A stretch of 64,000 nucleotides of DNA. Origin: Ovis canadensis (taxonomy: Eukaryota; Chordata; Mammalia; Artiodactyla; Bovidae). The DNA is taken from positions 826,001-890,000 of the forward strand of contig NC_091262.1 in NCBI RefSeq assembly GCF_042477335.2, written 5' to 3'. The translations under genes were made by a program, and so were the position numbers. This document shows, piece after piece, positions 26,771-38,929 of this stretch. Numbering within the stretch: position 1 is the first letter of the stretch; the number at the start of each line of letters is the position of its first letter. The notes beneath the pieces are model-generated. The model was given only the letters and a program-made list of their open reading frames with translations. It did not search any database and was not told the origin of the DNA.

Positions 26771-29599
26771 GCTTTCCTAGCGCTCTCCTTCCCAGCAGAG
26801 ACGTGTGCAGCAGGTTGGGGCCTGCCCCTGCGTGCCTGGGCTCCCGCCCGCAGCCCCAGCTCAGGGCAAGCAGCCCCTGAGCCAAGACCTGCAGGAGGCG
26901 CAGAGCGCCCCCACCTGGAAGCCGAGTGAACAGCTGGCGGGGAGGCGAGCCTGCTCGAGGGAAGCAGAGGCAGCCCAGCCTCGTTTGGCTCAAGCCCTAC
27001 TTGGCTGGAGCCGAGTGCGCCTCCAGGACGGCAGAGCTCCAGCTCTGCTCAGAGGCCCGATCTGGCAGAGTTGCTGGCGCGAGGCTGCTCTGCCCTGGGC
27101 GAGCCTTGCCCAGACTTGCCTCGATGCTAGGCTTCCTGCCCAGGAAGGAGCAGGCTGCACGAGGCTGGGAGACGCCACTGGCGCCTTCCTGGCCTCAGCT
27201 CCGCTCCTGCCTTGCCTTTGCACCTAGGCCCCAGGCATCCTTGGGGAGGGCTTAGGGGCCGGTGGCTTGCACACTGCCAAGGGCTCCAGCAGGAAGAGCT
27301 CTGTGCGAGGGAAGGGAAGGGCTAGTGCAGGGCTCCTACAGCGGTTGCTTGGCCGCCCAGACTCAGCGCCGCACGGAGAGCACCAGGCTCCCAGGGCCCC
27401 TGGCTGGTGTCTGCAGCCCAGCACACCCGGAGGCTGACTCCCTGGGCGCCCAGCAGCTGCCTCACACACGTAGCTTTCCTGGCGCTCTCCTTTACAGCAG
27501 AGACGTGTGCAGCTGGTTGGGGCCTGCACCTGCGTGCATGGGCTCCCGCCCGCAGCCCCAGCTCAGGGCAAGCAGCCCCTGAGCCAAGACCTGCAGGAGG
27601 CGCAGAGCGCAGCCACCTGGAAGCCGAGTGAACAGCTGGCGGGGAGGCGCGCCTCCTCGAGGGAAGAAGAGGCAGCCCAGCCTCGTTTGGCTCAAGCCCT
27701 ACTTGGATGGAGCCGAGTGCGCCTCCAGGACGGCAGAGCTCCAGCTCTGCTCAGAGGCCCGATCTGGCAGAGTTGCTGGCGCGAGGCTGCTCTGCCCTGG
27801 GCGAGCCTTGCCCAGACTTGCCTCGCTGCTAGGCTTCCTGCCCAGGAAGGAGCAGGCTGCGCGAGGCTGGGAGATGCCACTGGCGCCTTCCTGGCCTCAG
27901 CTCCGCTCCTGCCTTGCCTTTGCACCTAGGCCCCCGGCGTCCTTGGGGACGGCTTAGGGGCCGGTGGCTTGCACAGTGCCAAGGGCTCCAGCAGGAAGAG
28001 CTCTGTGCGAGGGAAGGGAAGGGCTAGTGCAGGGCTCCTCCAGCGGTTGCTTGGCCGCCCAGACTCAGCGCCGCATGGAGAGCACCAGGCTCCCAGGGCC
28101 CCTGGCTGGGGTCTGCAGCCCCGCACACCCGGAGGCTGTCTCCCTGGGCGCCCAGCAGCTGCCTCACACACGTAGCTTTCCTAGCGCTCTCCTTCCCAGC
28201 AGAGACGTGTGCAGCTGGTTGGGGCCTGCCCCTGCGTGCCTGGGCTCCCGCCCGCAGCCCCAGCTCAGGGCAAGCAGCCCCTGAGCCAAGTCCTGCAGGA
28301 GGGGCAGAGCGCCCCCACCTGGAAGCCGAGTGACCATCTGGCGGGGAGGCGAGCCTGCTCGAGGGAAGAAGAGGCAGCCCAGCCCCGTTTGGCTCAAGCC
28401 CTACTTGGCTGGAGCCGAGTGAGCCTCCAGGACGGCAGAGCTCCAGCTCTGCTCGGAGGCCCGATCTGGCAGAGTTGCTCTCGCGAGGCTGCTCTGCCCT
28501 GGGCGAACCGTGCCCAGACTTGCCTCGCTGCTAGGCTTCCTGCCCAGGAAGGAGCAGGATGCGCGAGGCTGGGAGACGCCACTGGCGCCTTCCTGGCCTC
28601 AGCTCCGCTCCTGCCTTGCCTTTGCACCTAGGCCCCAGGCCTCCTTGGGGAGGGCTTAGGGGCCGGTGGCTTGCACACTGCCAAGGGCTCCAGCAGGAAG
28701 AGCTCTGTGCGAGGGAAGGGAAGGGCTAGTGCAGGGCTCCTCCAGCGGTTGCTTGGCCGCCCAGACTCAGCGCCGCACGGAGAGCACGGGGCTCCCAGGG
28801 CCCCTGGCTGGGGCCTGCAGCCCCGCACACCCGGAGGCTGACTCCCTGGGTGCCCAGTAGCTGCCTCACACATGTAGTTTCCCTAGCGCTCTCCTCCCCA
28901 GCAGAGACGTGTGCAGCTGGTTGGGGCCTGCCCCTGCGTGCCTGGGCTCCCGCCCACAGCCCCAGCTCAGGGCAAGCAGCCCCTGAGCCAGGACCTGCAG
29001 AAGGCGCAGAGCGCCCCCACCTGGAAGCCGAGTGAAGAGCTGGCGGGGAGGCGAGCCTCCTCGAGGGAAGAAGAGGCAGCCCAGCCCCGTTTGGCTCAAG
29101 CCCTACTTGGCTGGAGCCGAGTGCGCTTCCAGGACGGCAGAGCTCCAGCTCTGCTCAGAGGCCCGATCTGGCAGAGTTGCTGGCACGAGGCTGCTCTGCC
29201 CTGGGTGAGCCTTGCCCAGACTTGCCTCGCTGCTAGGCTTCCTGCCCAGGAAGGAGCAGGCTGCGCGAGGCTGGGAGACGCCACTGGCGCCTTCCTGGCC
29301 TCAGCTCCGCTCCTGCCTTGCCTTTGCACCTAGGCCCCAGGCGTCCTTGGGGAGGGCTTAGGGGCCGGTGGCTTGCACACTGCCAAGGGCTCCAGCAGGA
29401 AGAGCTCTGTGCGAGGGAAGGGAAGGGCTAGGGCAGGGCTCCTCCAGCGGTTGCTTGGCCGCCCAGACTCAGCGCCGGCCGGAGAGCACCAGGCTCCCAG
29501 GGCCCCTGGCTGGGGTCTGCAGCCCCGCACACCCGGAGGCTGACTCCCTGGGTGCCCAGCAGCTGCCTCACACACGTAGCTTCCCTAGCGCTCTCCTCC

Positions 29600-32500
29600 C
29601 CAGCAGAGACGTGTGCAGCTGCTTGGGGCCTGCCCCTGCGTGCCTGGGCTCCCGCCCACAGCCCCAGCTCAGGGCAAGCAGCCGCTGAGCCAAGACCTGC
29701 AGGAGGCGCAGAGCGCCCCCACCTGGAAGCCGAGTGAACAGCTGGCGGGGAGGCGAGCCTGCTCGAGGGAAGAAGAGGCAGCCCAGCCTCGTTTGGCTCA
29801 AGCCCTACTTGGCTGGAGTCGAGTGCTCTCCAAGAGTGCAGAGCTCCAGCTCTGCTCAGAGGCCCGATCTGGCAGAGTTCCTGGCGCGAGGCTGCTCTGC
29901 CCTGGGCGAGCCTTGCCCAGGCTTGTCTCGCTGCTAGGCTTCCTGCCCAGGAAGGAGCAGGCTGCGCGAGGCTGGGAGACGCCACTGGCGCTTTCCTGGC
30001 CTCAGCTCCGCTCCTGCCTTGCCTTTGCACCTAGGCCCCAGGCGTCCTTGGGGAGGGCTTAGGGGCCGGTGGCTTGCACACTGCCAAGGGCTCCAGCAGG
30101 AAGAGCTCTGTGCGAGGGAAGGGAAGGGCTAGTGCAGGCCTCCCCCAGCGGTTGCTTGGACGCCCAGACTCAGCGCCGCACGGAGTGCACCAGGCTCCCA
30201 GGGCCCCTGGTTGGGGTCTGCAGCCCCGCACACCCGGAGGCTGACTCCCTGGGCGCCCAGCAGCTGCCTCACACACGTAGCTTCCCTAGCGCTCTCCTCC
30301 CCAGCAGAGACGTGTGCAGCTGTTTGGGGCCTGCACCTGCGTGCCTGGGCTCCCGCCCGCAGCCCCAGCTCATGGCAAGCAGCCCCTGAGCCAAGACCTG
30401 CAGGAGGCGCAGAGCGCCCCCACCTGGAAGCCGAGTGAACAGCTGGCGGGGAGGCGAGCCTCCTCAAGGGAAGAAGAGGCAGCCCAGCGTCGTTTGGCTC
30501 AAGCCTTACATGGCTGGAGCCGAGTGCGCCTCCCGGAAGGCAGAGCTCCATCTCTGCTCAGAGGCCCGATCTGGCAGAGTTGCTGGCGCGAGGCTGCTCT
30601 GCCCTGGGCGACCCTTGCCCAGACTTGCCTCGCTGCTAGGCTTCCTGCCCAGGAAGGAGCAGGCTGCGCGAGGCTGGGAGACGCCACTGGCGCCTTCCTG
30701 GCCTCAGCTCCGCTCCTGCCTTGCCTTTGCACCTATGCCCCAGGCGTCCTTGGGGAGGGCTTAGGGGCCGGTGGCTGGCACACTGCCAAGGGCTCCAGCA
30801 GGAAGATTTCTGTGCAAGGGAAGGGAAGGGCTAGTGCAGGGCTCCTCCAGCGGTTGCTTGGCCGCCCAGACTCAGCGCCGCACGGAGAGCACCAGGCTCC
30901 CAGGGCCCCTGGCTGGGGTCTGCAGCCCCGCACACCTGGAGGCTGACTCCCTGGGCGCCCAGCAGCTGCCTCACACATGTAGCTTCCCTAGCGCTCTCCT
31001 CCCCAGCAGAGACGTGTGCAGCTGGTTGGGGCCTGCCCCTGCGTGCCTGGGCTCCCGCCCACAGCCCCAGCTCAGGGCAAGCAGCCCCTGAGCCAAGACC
31101 TGCAGGATGCGCAGAGCGCCCCCACCTGGAAGCCGAGTGAAGAGCTGGCGGGGTGGCGAGCCTCCTCGAGGGAAGAAGAGGCAGCCCAGCCTCGTTTGGC
31201 TCAAGCCCTACTTGGCTGGAGCCGAGTGCTCCTCCAGGACGGCAGAGCTCTAGCTCTGCTCAGAGTCCCGATCTGGCAGAGTTGCTGGAGTGAGGCTGCT
31301 CTGCCCTGGGCGAGCTTTGCCCAGACTGGCCTCGCTGCTAGGCTTCCTGCCCAGGAAGGAGCAGGCTGCGCGAGGCTGGGAGACGCCACTGGCGCCTTCC
31401 TGGCCTCAGCTCTGCTCCTGCCTTGCCTTTGCACCTAGGCCCCAGGCGTCCTTGGGGAGGGCTTAGGGGCCGGTGTCTTGCACACTGCCAAGGGCTCCAG
31501 CAGGAAGAGATCTGTGCGAGGGAAGGGAAGGGCTAGTGCAGGGCTCCTCCAGCGGTTGCTTGGCCGCCCAGACTCAGCGCCGCACGGAGAGCACCAGGCT
31601 CCCAGGGCCCCTGGCTGGGGTCTGCAGCCCCGCACACCCGGAGGCTGACTCCCTGGGCGCCCAGCAGCTGCCTCACACACGTAGCTTCCCTAGCGCTCTC
31701 CTCCCCAGCAGAGACGTGTGCAGCTGGTTGGGGCCTGCCCCTGCGTGCCTGGGCTCCCGCCCGCAGCCCCAGCTCAGGGCAAGCATCCGCTGAGCCAAGA
31801 CCTGCAGGAGGCGCCGAGCGCCCCCACCAGGAAGCCGAGTGAACAGCTGGCGGGGAGGCGAGCCTCCTCGAGGGAAGAAGAGGCAGCCCAGCCTCGTTTG
31901 GCTCAAGCCCTACTTGGCTGGAACCGAGTGCGCCTCCAGGACGGCAGAGCTCCACTCTGCTCAGAGGCCCGATCTGGCAGAGTTGCTCCGCAAGGCTGCT
32001 CTGCCCTGGGCGAGCCTTGCCCAGGCTTGTCTCGCTGCTAGGCTTCCTGCCCAGGAAGGAGCAGGCTGCGCGAGGCTGGGAGACGCCACTGGCGCCTTCC
32101 TGGCCTCAGCTCCGCTCCTGCCTTGCCTTTGCACCTAGGCCCCAGGCGTCCTTGGGGAGGGCTTATGGGCCGGTGGATGGCACACTGCCAAGGGCTCCAG
32201 CAGAAAGAGTTCTGTGCAAGGGAAGGGAAGGGCTAGTGCAGGGCTCCTCCAGCGGTTGCTTGGCCGCCCAGACTCAGCGCCGCACGGAGAGCACCAGGCT
32301 CCCAGGGCCCCTGGCTGGGGTCTGCAGCCCCGCACTCCTGGCGGCTGACTCGCTGGGCGCCCAGCAGCTGCCTCACACACGTAGCCTCCCTAGCGCTCTC
32401 TTCCCCAGCAGAGATGTGTGCAGCTGGTTGGGGCCTGCCCCTGCGTGCCTGGGCTCCCGCCCACAGCCCCAGCTCAGGGCAAGCAGCCCCTGAGCCAAGA

Positions 32501-35500
32501 CCTGCAGGAGGCGCAGAGCGCCCCCACCTGGAAGCCGAGTGAAGAGCTGGCGGGGTGGCGAGCCTCCTCGAGGGAAGAAGAGGCAGCCCAGCCTCGTTTG
32601 GCTCAAGCCCTACTTGGCTGGAGCCGAGTGCTCCTCCAGGACGGCAGAGCTCCAGCTCTGCTCAGAGTCCCGATCTGGCAGAGTTGCTGGAGTGAGGCTG
32701 CTCTGCCCTGGGCGAGCTTTGCCCAGACTGGCCTCGCTGCTAGGCTTCCTGCCCAGGAAGGAGCAGGCTGCGCGAGGCTGGGAGACGCCACTGGCGCCTT
32801 CCTGGCCTCAGCTCCGCTCCTGCCTTGCCTTTGCACCTAGGCCCCAGGCGTCCTTGGGGAGGGCTTAGGGGCCGGTGGCTTGCACACTGCCAAGGGCTCC
32901 AGCAGGAAGAGCTCTGTGCGAGGGAAGGGAAGGGCTAGTGCAGGGCTCCTCCAGCGGTTGCTTGGCCGCCCAGACTCAGCGCCGCACGGAGAGCACCAGG
33001 CTCCCAGGGCCCCTGGCTGGGGTCTGCAGCCCCGCACACCCGGAGGCTGACTCCCTGGGCGCCCAGCAGCTGCCTCACACACGTAGCTTCCCTAGCGCTC
33101 TCCTCCCCAGCAGAGACGTGTGCAGCTGTTTGGGGCCTGCCCCTGCGTGCCTGGGCTCCCGCCCACAGCCGCAGCTCAGGGCAAGCAGCCCCTGAGCCAA
33201 GACCTGCAGGAGGCCCAGAGCACCCCCACCTGGAAGCCGAGTGAACAGCTGGAGGGGAGGCGAGCCTCCTCGAGGGAAGAAGAGGCAGCCCAGCCCCGTT
33301 TGGCTCAAGCCCTACTTGGCTGGAGCCGAGTGTGCCTTCAGGACGGCAGAGCTCCAGCTCTGCTCGGAGGCCCGATCTGGCAGAGTTGCTGGCGCGAGGC
33401 TGCTCTGCCCTGGGCGAGCCTTGCCCAGACTTGCCTCGCTGCTAGGCTTCCTGCCCAGGAAGGAGCAGGCTGCGCGAGGCTGGGAGACGCCACTGGCGCC
33501 TTCCTGGCCTCAGCTCCGCTCCTGCCTTGCCTTTGCACCTAGGCCCCAGGCGTCCTTGGGGAGGGCTTAGGGGCCGGTGGCTGGCACACTGCCAAGGGCT
33601 CCAGCAGGAAGAGTTCTGTCCAAGGGAAGGGAAGGGCTAGTGCAGGGCTCCTCCAGCGGTTGCTTGGCCGCCCAGACTCAGCGCCGCACGGAGAGCACCA
33701 GGCTCCCAGGGCCCCTGGCTGGGGTCTGCAGCCCCGCACACCCGGAGGCTGACTCCCTGGGCGCCCAGCATCTGCCTCACACACGTAGCTTCCCTAGCGC
33801 TCTCCTCCCCAGCAGAGACGTGTGCAGCTGGTTGGGGCCTGCCCCTGCGTGCCTGGGCTCCCGCCCACAGCCCCAGCTCAGGGCAAGCAGCCCTTGAGCC
33901 AAGACCTGCAGGAGGCCAGAGCGCCCCCACCTGGAAGCCGAGTGAAGAGCTGGCGGGGTGGCGAGCCTCCTCGTGGGAAGAAGAGGCAGCCCAGCCTCGT
34001 TTGGCTCAAGCCCTACATGGCTGGAGCCGAGTGCTCCTCCAGGACGGCAGAGCTCCAGCTCTGCTCAGAGGCCCGATCTGGCAAAGTTGCTGGAGTGAGG
34101 CTGCTCTGCCCTGGGCGAGCTTTGCCCAGACGTGCCTCGCTGCTAGGCTTCCTGCCCAGGAAGGAGCAGGCTGCGCGAGGCGGGGAGACGCCACTGGCGC
34201 CTTCCTGGCCTCAGCTCCAATCCTGCCTTGCCTTTGCACCTAGGCCCCAGGCGTCCTTGGGGAGGGCTTAGGGGCCGGTGGCTTGCACACTGCCAAGGGC
34301 TCCAGCAGGAAGAGCTCTGTGCGAGGGAAGGGAAGGGCTAGTGCAGGGCTCCTCCAGCGGTTGCTTGGCCGCCCAGACTCAGCGACGCACGGAGAGCACC
34401 AGGCTCCCAGGGCCCCTGGCTGGGGTCTGCAGCCCCGCACACCCGGAGGCTGACTCCCTGGGCGCCCAGCAGCTGCCTCACACACGTAGCTTCCCTAGCG
34501 CTCTCCTCCCCAGCAGAGACGTGTGCAGCTGGTTGGGGCCTGCCCCTGCGTGCCTGGGCTCCCGCCCGCAGCCCCAGGTCAGGGCAAGCAGCCCCTGAGC
34601 CAAGACCTGCAGGAGGCGCCGAGCGCCCCCACCAGGAAGCCGAGTGAACAGCTGGCGGGGAGGCGAGCCTCCTCGAGGGAAGAAGAGGCAGCCCAGCCTC
34701 GTTTGGCTCAAGCCCTACTTGGCTGGAACCGAGTGCGCCTCCAGGACGGCAGAGCTCCACTCTGCTCAGAGGCCCGATCTGGCAGAGTTGCTCCGCAAGG
34801 CTGCTCTGCCCTGGGCGAGCCTTGCCCAGGCTTGTCTCGCTGCTAGGCTTCCTGCCCAGGAAGGAGCAGGCTGCGCGAGGCTGGGAGACGCCACTGGCGC
34901 CTTCCTGGCCTCAGCTCCGCTCCTGCCTTGCCTTTGCACCTAGGCCCCAGGCGTCCTTGGGGAGGGCTTATGGGCCGGTGGATGGCACACTGCCAAGGGC
35001 TCCAGCAGGAAGAGTTCTGTGCAAGGGAAGGGAAGGGCTAGTGCAGGGCTCCTCCAGCGGTTGCTTGGCCGCCCAGACTCAGCGCCGCACGGAGAGCACC
35101 AGGCTCCCAGGGCCCCTGGCTGGGGTCTGCAGCCCCGCACTCCTGGCGGCTGACTCCCTGGGCGCCCAGCAGCTGCCTCACACACGTAGCCTCCCTAGCG
35201 CTCTCTTCCCCAGCAGAGATGTGTGCAGCTGGTTGGGGCCTGCCCCTGCGTGCCTGGGCTCCCGCGCACAGCCCCAGCTCAGGGCAAGCAGCCCCTGAGC
35301 CAAGAACTGCAGGAGGCGCAGAGCGCCCCCACCTGGAAGCCGAGTGAAGAGCTGGCGGGGTGGCGAGCCTCCTCGAGGGAAGAAGAGGCAGCCCAGCCTC
35401 GTTTGGCTCAAGCCCTACTTGGCTGGAGCCGAGTGCTCCTCCAGGACGGCAGAGCTCCAGCTCTGCTCAGAGTCCCGATCTGGCAGAGTTGCTGGAGTGA

Positions 35501-37760
35501 GGCTGCTCTGCCCTGGGTTAGCTTTGCCCAGACTGGCCTCGCTGCTAGGCTTCCTGCCCAGGAAGGAGCAGGCTGCGCGAGGCTGGGAGACGCCACTGGC
35601 GCCTTCCTGGCCTCAGCTCCGCTCCTGCCTTGCCTTTGCACCTAGGCCCCAGGCGTCCTTGGGGAGGGCTTAGGGGCCGGTGGCTTGCACACTGCCAAGG
35701 GCTCCAGCAGGAAGAGCTCTGTGCGAGGGAAGGGAAGGGCTAGTGCAGGGCTCCTCCAGCGGTTGCTTGGCCGCCCAGACTCAGCGCCGCACGGAGAGCA
35801 CCAGGCTCCCAGGGCCCCTGGCTGGGGTCTGCAGCCCCGCACACCCGGAGGCTGACTCCCTGGGCGCCCAGCAGCTGCCTCACACACGTAGCTTCGTTCG
35901 CGCTCTCCTCCCCAGCAGAGACGTGTGCAGCTGGTTGGGGCCTGCCCCTGCGTGCCTGGGCTCCCGCCCGCAGCCCCAGCTCAGGGCAAGCAGCCGCTGA
36001 GCCAAGACCTGCAGGAGGCGCAGAGCGCCCCCACCTGGAACCCGAGTGAACATCTGGCGGGGAGGCGAGCCTCCTCGAGGGAAGAAGAGGCAGCCCAGCC
36101 TCGTTTGGCTCAAGCCCTACTTGGCTGGAGTCGAGTGCGCCTCCAAGAGGGCAGAGCTCCAGCTCTGCTCAGAGGCCCGATCTGGTAGAGTTCCTGGCGC
36201 GAGGCTGCTCTGCCCTGGGCGAGCCTTGCCCAGACTTGCCTGCTGCTAGGCTTCCAGCCCAGGAAGGAGCAGGCTGCGCGAGGCTGGGAGACGCCACTGG
36301 CGCCTTCCTGGCCTCAGCTCCGCTCCTGCCTTACCTTGCACCTAGGCCCCAGGCGTCCTTGGGGAGGGCTTAGGGGCCGGTGGCTTGCACACTGCCAAGG
36401 GCTCCAGCAGGAAGAGTTCTGTGCGAGGGAAGGGAAGGGCTAGTGCAGAGCTCCTCCAGCGGTTGCTTGGCCGCCCAGACTCAGAGCCGCACCGAGAGCA
36501 CCAGGCTCCCAGGCCCCTGGCTGGGTTCTGCAGCCCCGCACACCCGGAGGCTGACTCCCTGGGCGCCCAGCAGCTTCCTCACATACGTAGCTTCCCTAGC
36601 GCTCTCCTTCCCAGCAGAGACGTGTGCAGCTGGTTGGGGCCTGCCCCTGCGTGCCTTGGCTCCCGCCCACAGCCCCAGCTCAGGGCAAGCAGCCGCTGAG
36701 CCAAGACCTGCAGGAGGCGCAGAGCGCCCCCACCTGGAAGCCGAGTGAACAGGTGGCGGGGAGGCGAGCCTGCTCGAGGGAAGAAGAGGCAGCCCAGCCT
36801 CGTTTGGCTCAAGCCCTACTTGGCTGGAGTCGAGTGCTCTCCAAGAGTGCAGAGCTCCAGCTCTGCTCAGAGGCCCGATCTGGCAGAGTTGCTGGCGCGA
36901 GGCTGCTCTACCCTGGGCGAGCCGTGCCCAGGCTTGTCTCGCTGCTAGGCTTCCTGCCCAGGAAGGAGCAGGCTGCGCGAGGCTGGGAGACGCCACTGGC
37001 GCTTTCCTGGCCTCAGCTCCGCTCCTGCCTTGCCTTTGCACCTAGGCCCCAGGCGTCCTTGGGGAGGGCTTAGGGGCCGGTGGCTTGCACACTGCCAAGG
37101 GCTCCAGCAGGAAGAGCTCTGTGCGAGGGAAGGGAAGGGCTAGTGCAGGCCTCCCCCAGCGGTTGCTTGGACGCCCAGACTCAGCGCCGCACGGAGTGCA
37201 CCAGGCTCCCAGGGCCCCTGGTTGGGGTCTGCAGCCCCGCACACCCGGAGGCTGACTCCCTGGGCGCCCAGCAGCTGCCTCACACACGTAGCTTCCCTAG
37301 CGCTCTCCTCCCCAGCAGAGACGTGTGCAGCTGGTTGGGGCCTGCACCTGCGTGCCTGGGCTCCCGCCCGCAGCCCCAGCTCATGGCAAGCAGCCCCTGA
37401 GCCAAGACCTGCAGGAGGCGCAGAGCGCCCCCACCTGGAAGCCGAGTGAACAGCTGGCGGGGAGGCGAGCCTCCTCAAGGGAAGAAGAGGCAGCCCAGCG
37501 TCGTTTGGCTCAAGCCTTACATGGCTGGAGCCGAGTGCGCCTCCCGGAAGGCAGAGCTCCATCTCTGCTCAGAGGCCCGATCTGGCAGAGTTGCTGGCGC
37601 GAGGCTGCTCTGCCCTGGGCGAGCCTTGCCCAGACTTGCCTCGTTGCTAGGCTTCCTGCCCAGGAAGGAGCAGGCTGCGCGAGGCTGGGAGACGCCACTG
37701 GCGCCTTCCTGGCCTCAGCTCCGCTCCTGCCTTGCCTTTGCACCTAGGCCCCAGGCGTCC
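29600..37760. repeat. Ten-monomer spaced pair (offset 7,011 bp)
   Basis: About 1.1 kb at 29.6-30.75 kb closely matches 36.6-37.75 kb. Shared private variants include 'gagtcgagtgctctccaag' (29817 and 36828), 'gtgcaggcctcccccagcgg' (30132 and 37143), 'ggttgcttggacgccc' and 'tgcgcctcccggaaggc'. The sequence between the two copies does not repeat as a ten-monomer block; only the ends match. The spacing may therefore reflect a transposed or converted segment rather than a simple tandem block. Confidence 0.72.
31670..35890. repeat. Four-monomer block duplication (offset ~2,805 bp)
   Basis: About 1.4 kb at 31.7-33.1 kb matches 34.5-35.9 kb. Shared features include the deletion giving 'gagttgctccgcaaggctgc' (31980 and 34785), 'cttatgggccggtggatggc' (32162 and 34967), 'gcactcctggcggctgactc' (32333 and 35138) and 'gcagagatgtgtgcagctgg' (32408 and 35213). 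The copies differ at few positions. The deletion replacing 'gctggcgcgagg' is a useful marker for this subfamily. Confidence 0.78.
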
Positions 37761-38929
37761 TTGGGGAGGGCTTAGGGGCCGGTGGCTTGCACACTGCCAA
37801 GGGCTCCAGCAGGAAGAGCTCTGTGCGAGGGAAGGGAAGGGCTAGTGCAGGGCTCCTCCAGCGGTTGCTTGGCCGCCCAGACTCAGCGCCGCAAGGAGAG
37901 CACCAGGCTCCCAGGGCCCCTGGCTGGGGTCTGCAGCCCCGCACACCCTGAGGCTGACTCCCTGGGCGCCCAGCAGCTGCCTCACACACGTAGCTTCCCT
38001 AGCGCTCTCCTCCCCAGCAGAGACGTGTGCAGCTGTTTGGGGCCTGCCCCTGCGTGCCTGGGCTCCCGCCCGCTGCCGCAGCTCAGGGCAAGCAGCCCCT
38101 GAGCCAAGACCTGCAGGAGGCGCAGAGCACCCCCACCTGGAAGCCGAGTGAACAGCTGGAGGGGAGGCGAGCCTCCTCGAGGGAAGAAGAGGCAGCCCAG
38201 CCCCGTTTGGCTCAAGCCCTACTTGGCTGGAGCCGAGTGCGCCTTCAGGAAGGCAGAGCTCCAGCTCTGCTCGGAGGCCCGATCTGGTAAAGTTGCTGGC
38301 GCGAGGCTGCTCTGCCCTGGGCGAGCCTTGCCCAGACTTGCCTCGCTGCTAGGCTTCCTGCCCAGGAAGGAGCAGGCTGCGCGAGGCTGGGAGACGCCAC
38401 TGGCGCCTTCCTGGCCTCAGCTCCGCTCCTGCCTTGCCTTTGCACCTAGGCCCCAGGCGTCCTTGGGGAGGGCTTAGGGGTCGGTGTCTTGCACACTGCC
38501 AAGGGCTCCAGCAGGAAGAACTCTGTGCGAGGGAAGGGAAGGGCTAGTGCAGGGCTCCTCCAGCGGTTGCTTGGAGGCCCAGACTCAGCGCCGCACGGAG
38601 TGCACCAGGCTCCCAGGGCCCCTGGCTGGGGTCTGCAACCCCGCACAGCCGGAGGCTGACTCCCTGGGCGCCCAGCAGCTGCCTCACACACGTAGTTTCC
38701 CTAGCGCTCTCCTCCCCATCAGAGACGTGTGCAGCTGGTTGGGGCCTGCCCCTGCGTGCCTGGGCTCCCGCCCACAGCCCCACCTCAGCGCAAGCAGCCC
38801 CTGAGCCAAGATATGCAGGAGGCGCAGAGCGCCCCCACCTGGAAGCCGAGTGAACAGCTGGCGGGGAGGCGAGCCTGCTCGAGGGAAGAAGAGGCAGCCC
38901 AGCCTCGTTTGGCTCAAGCCTTACTTGGC

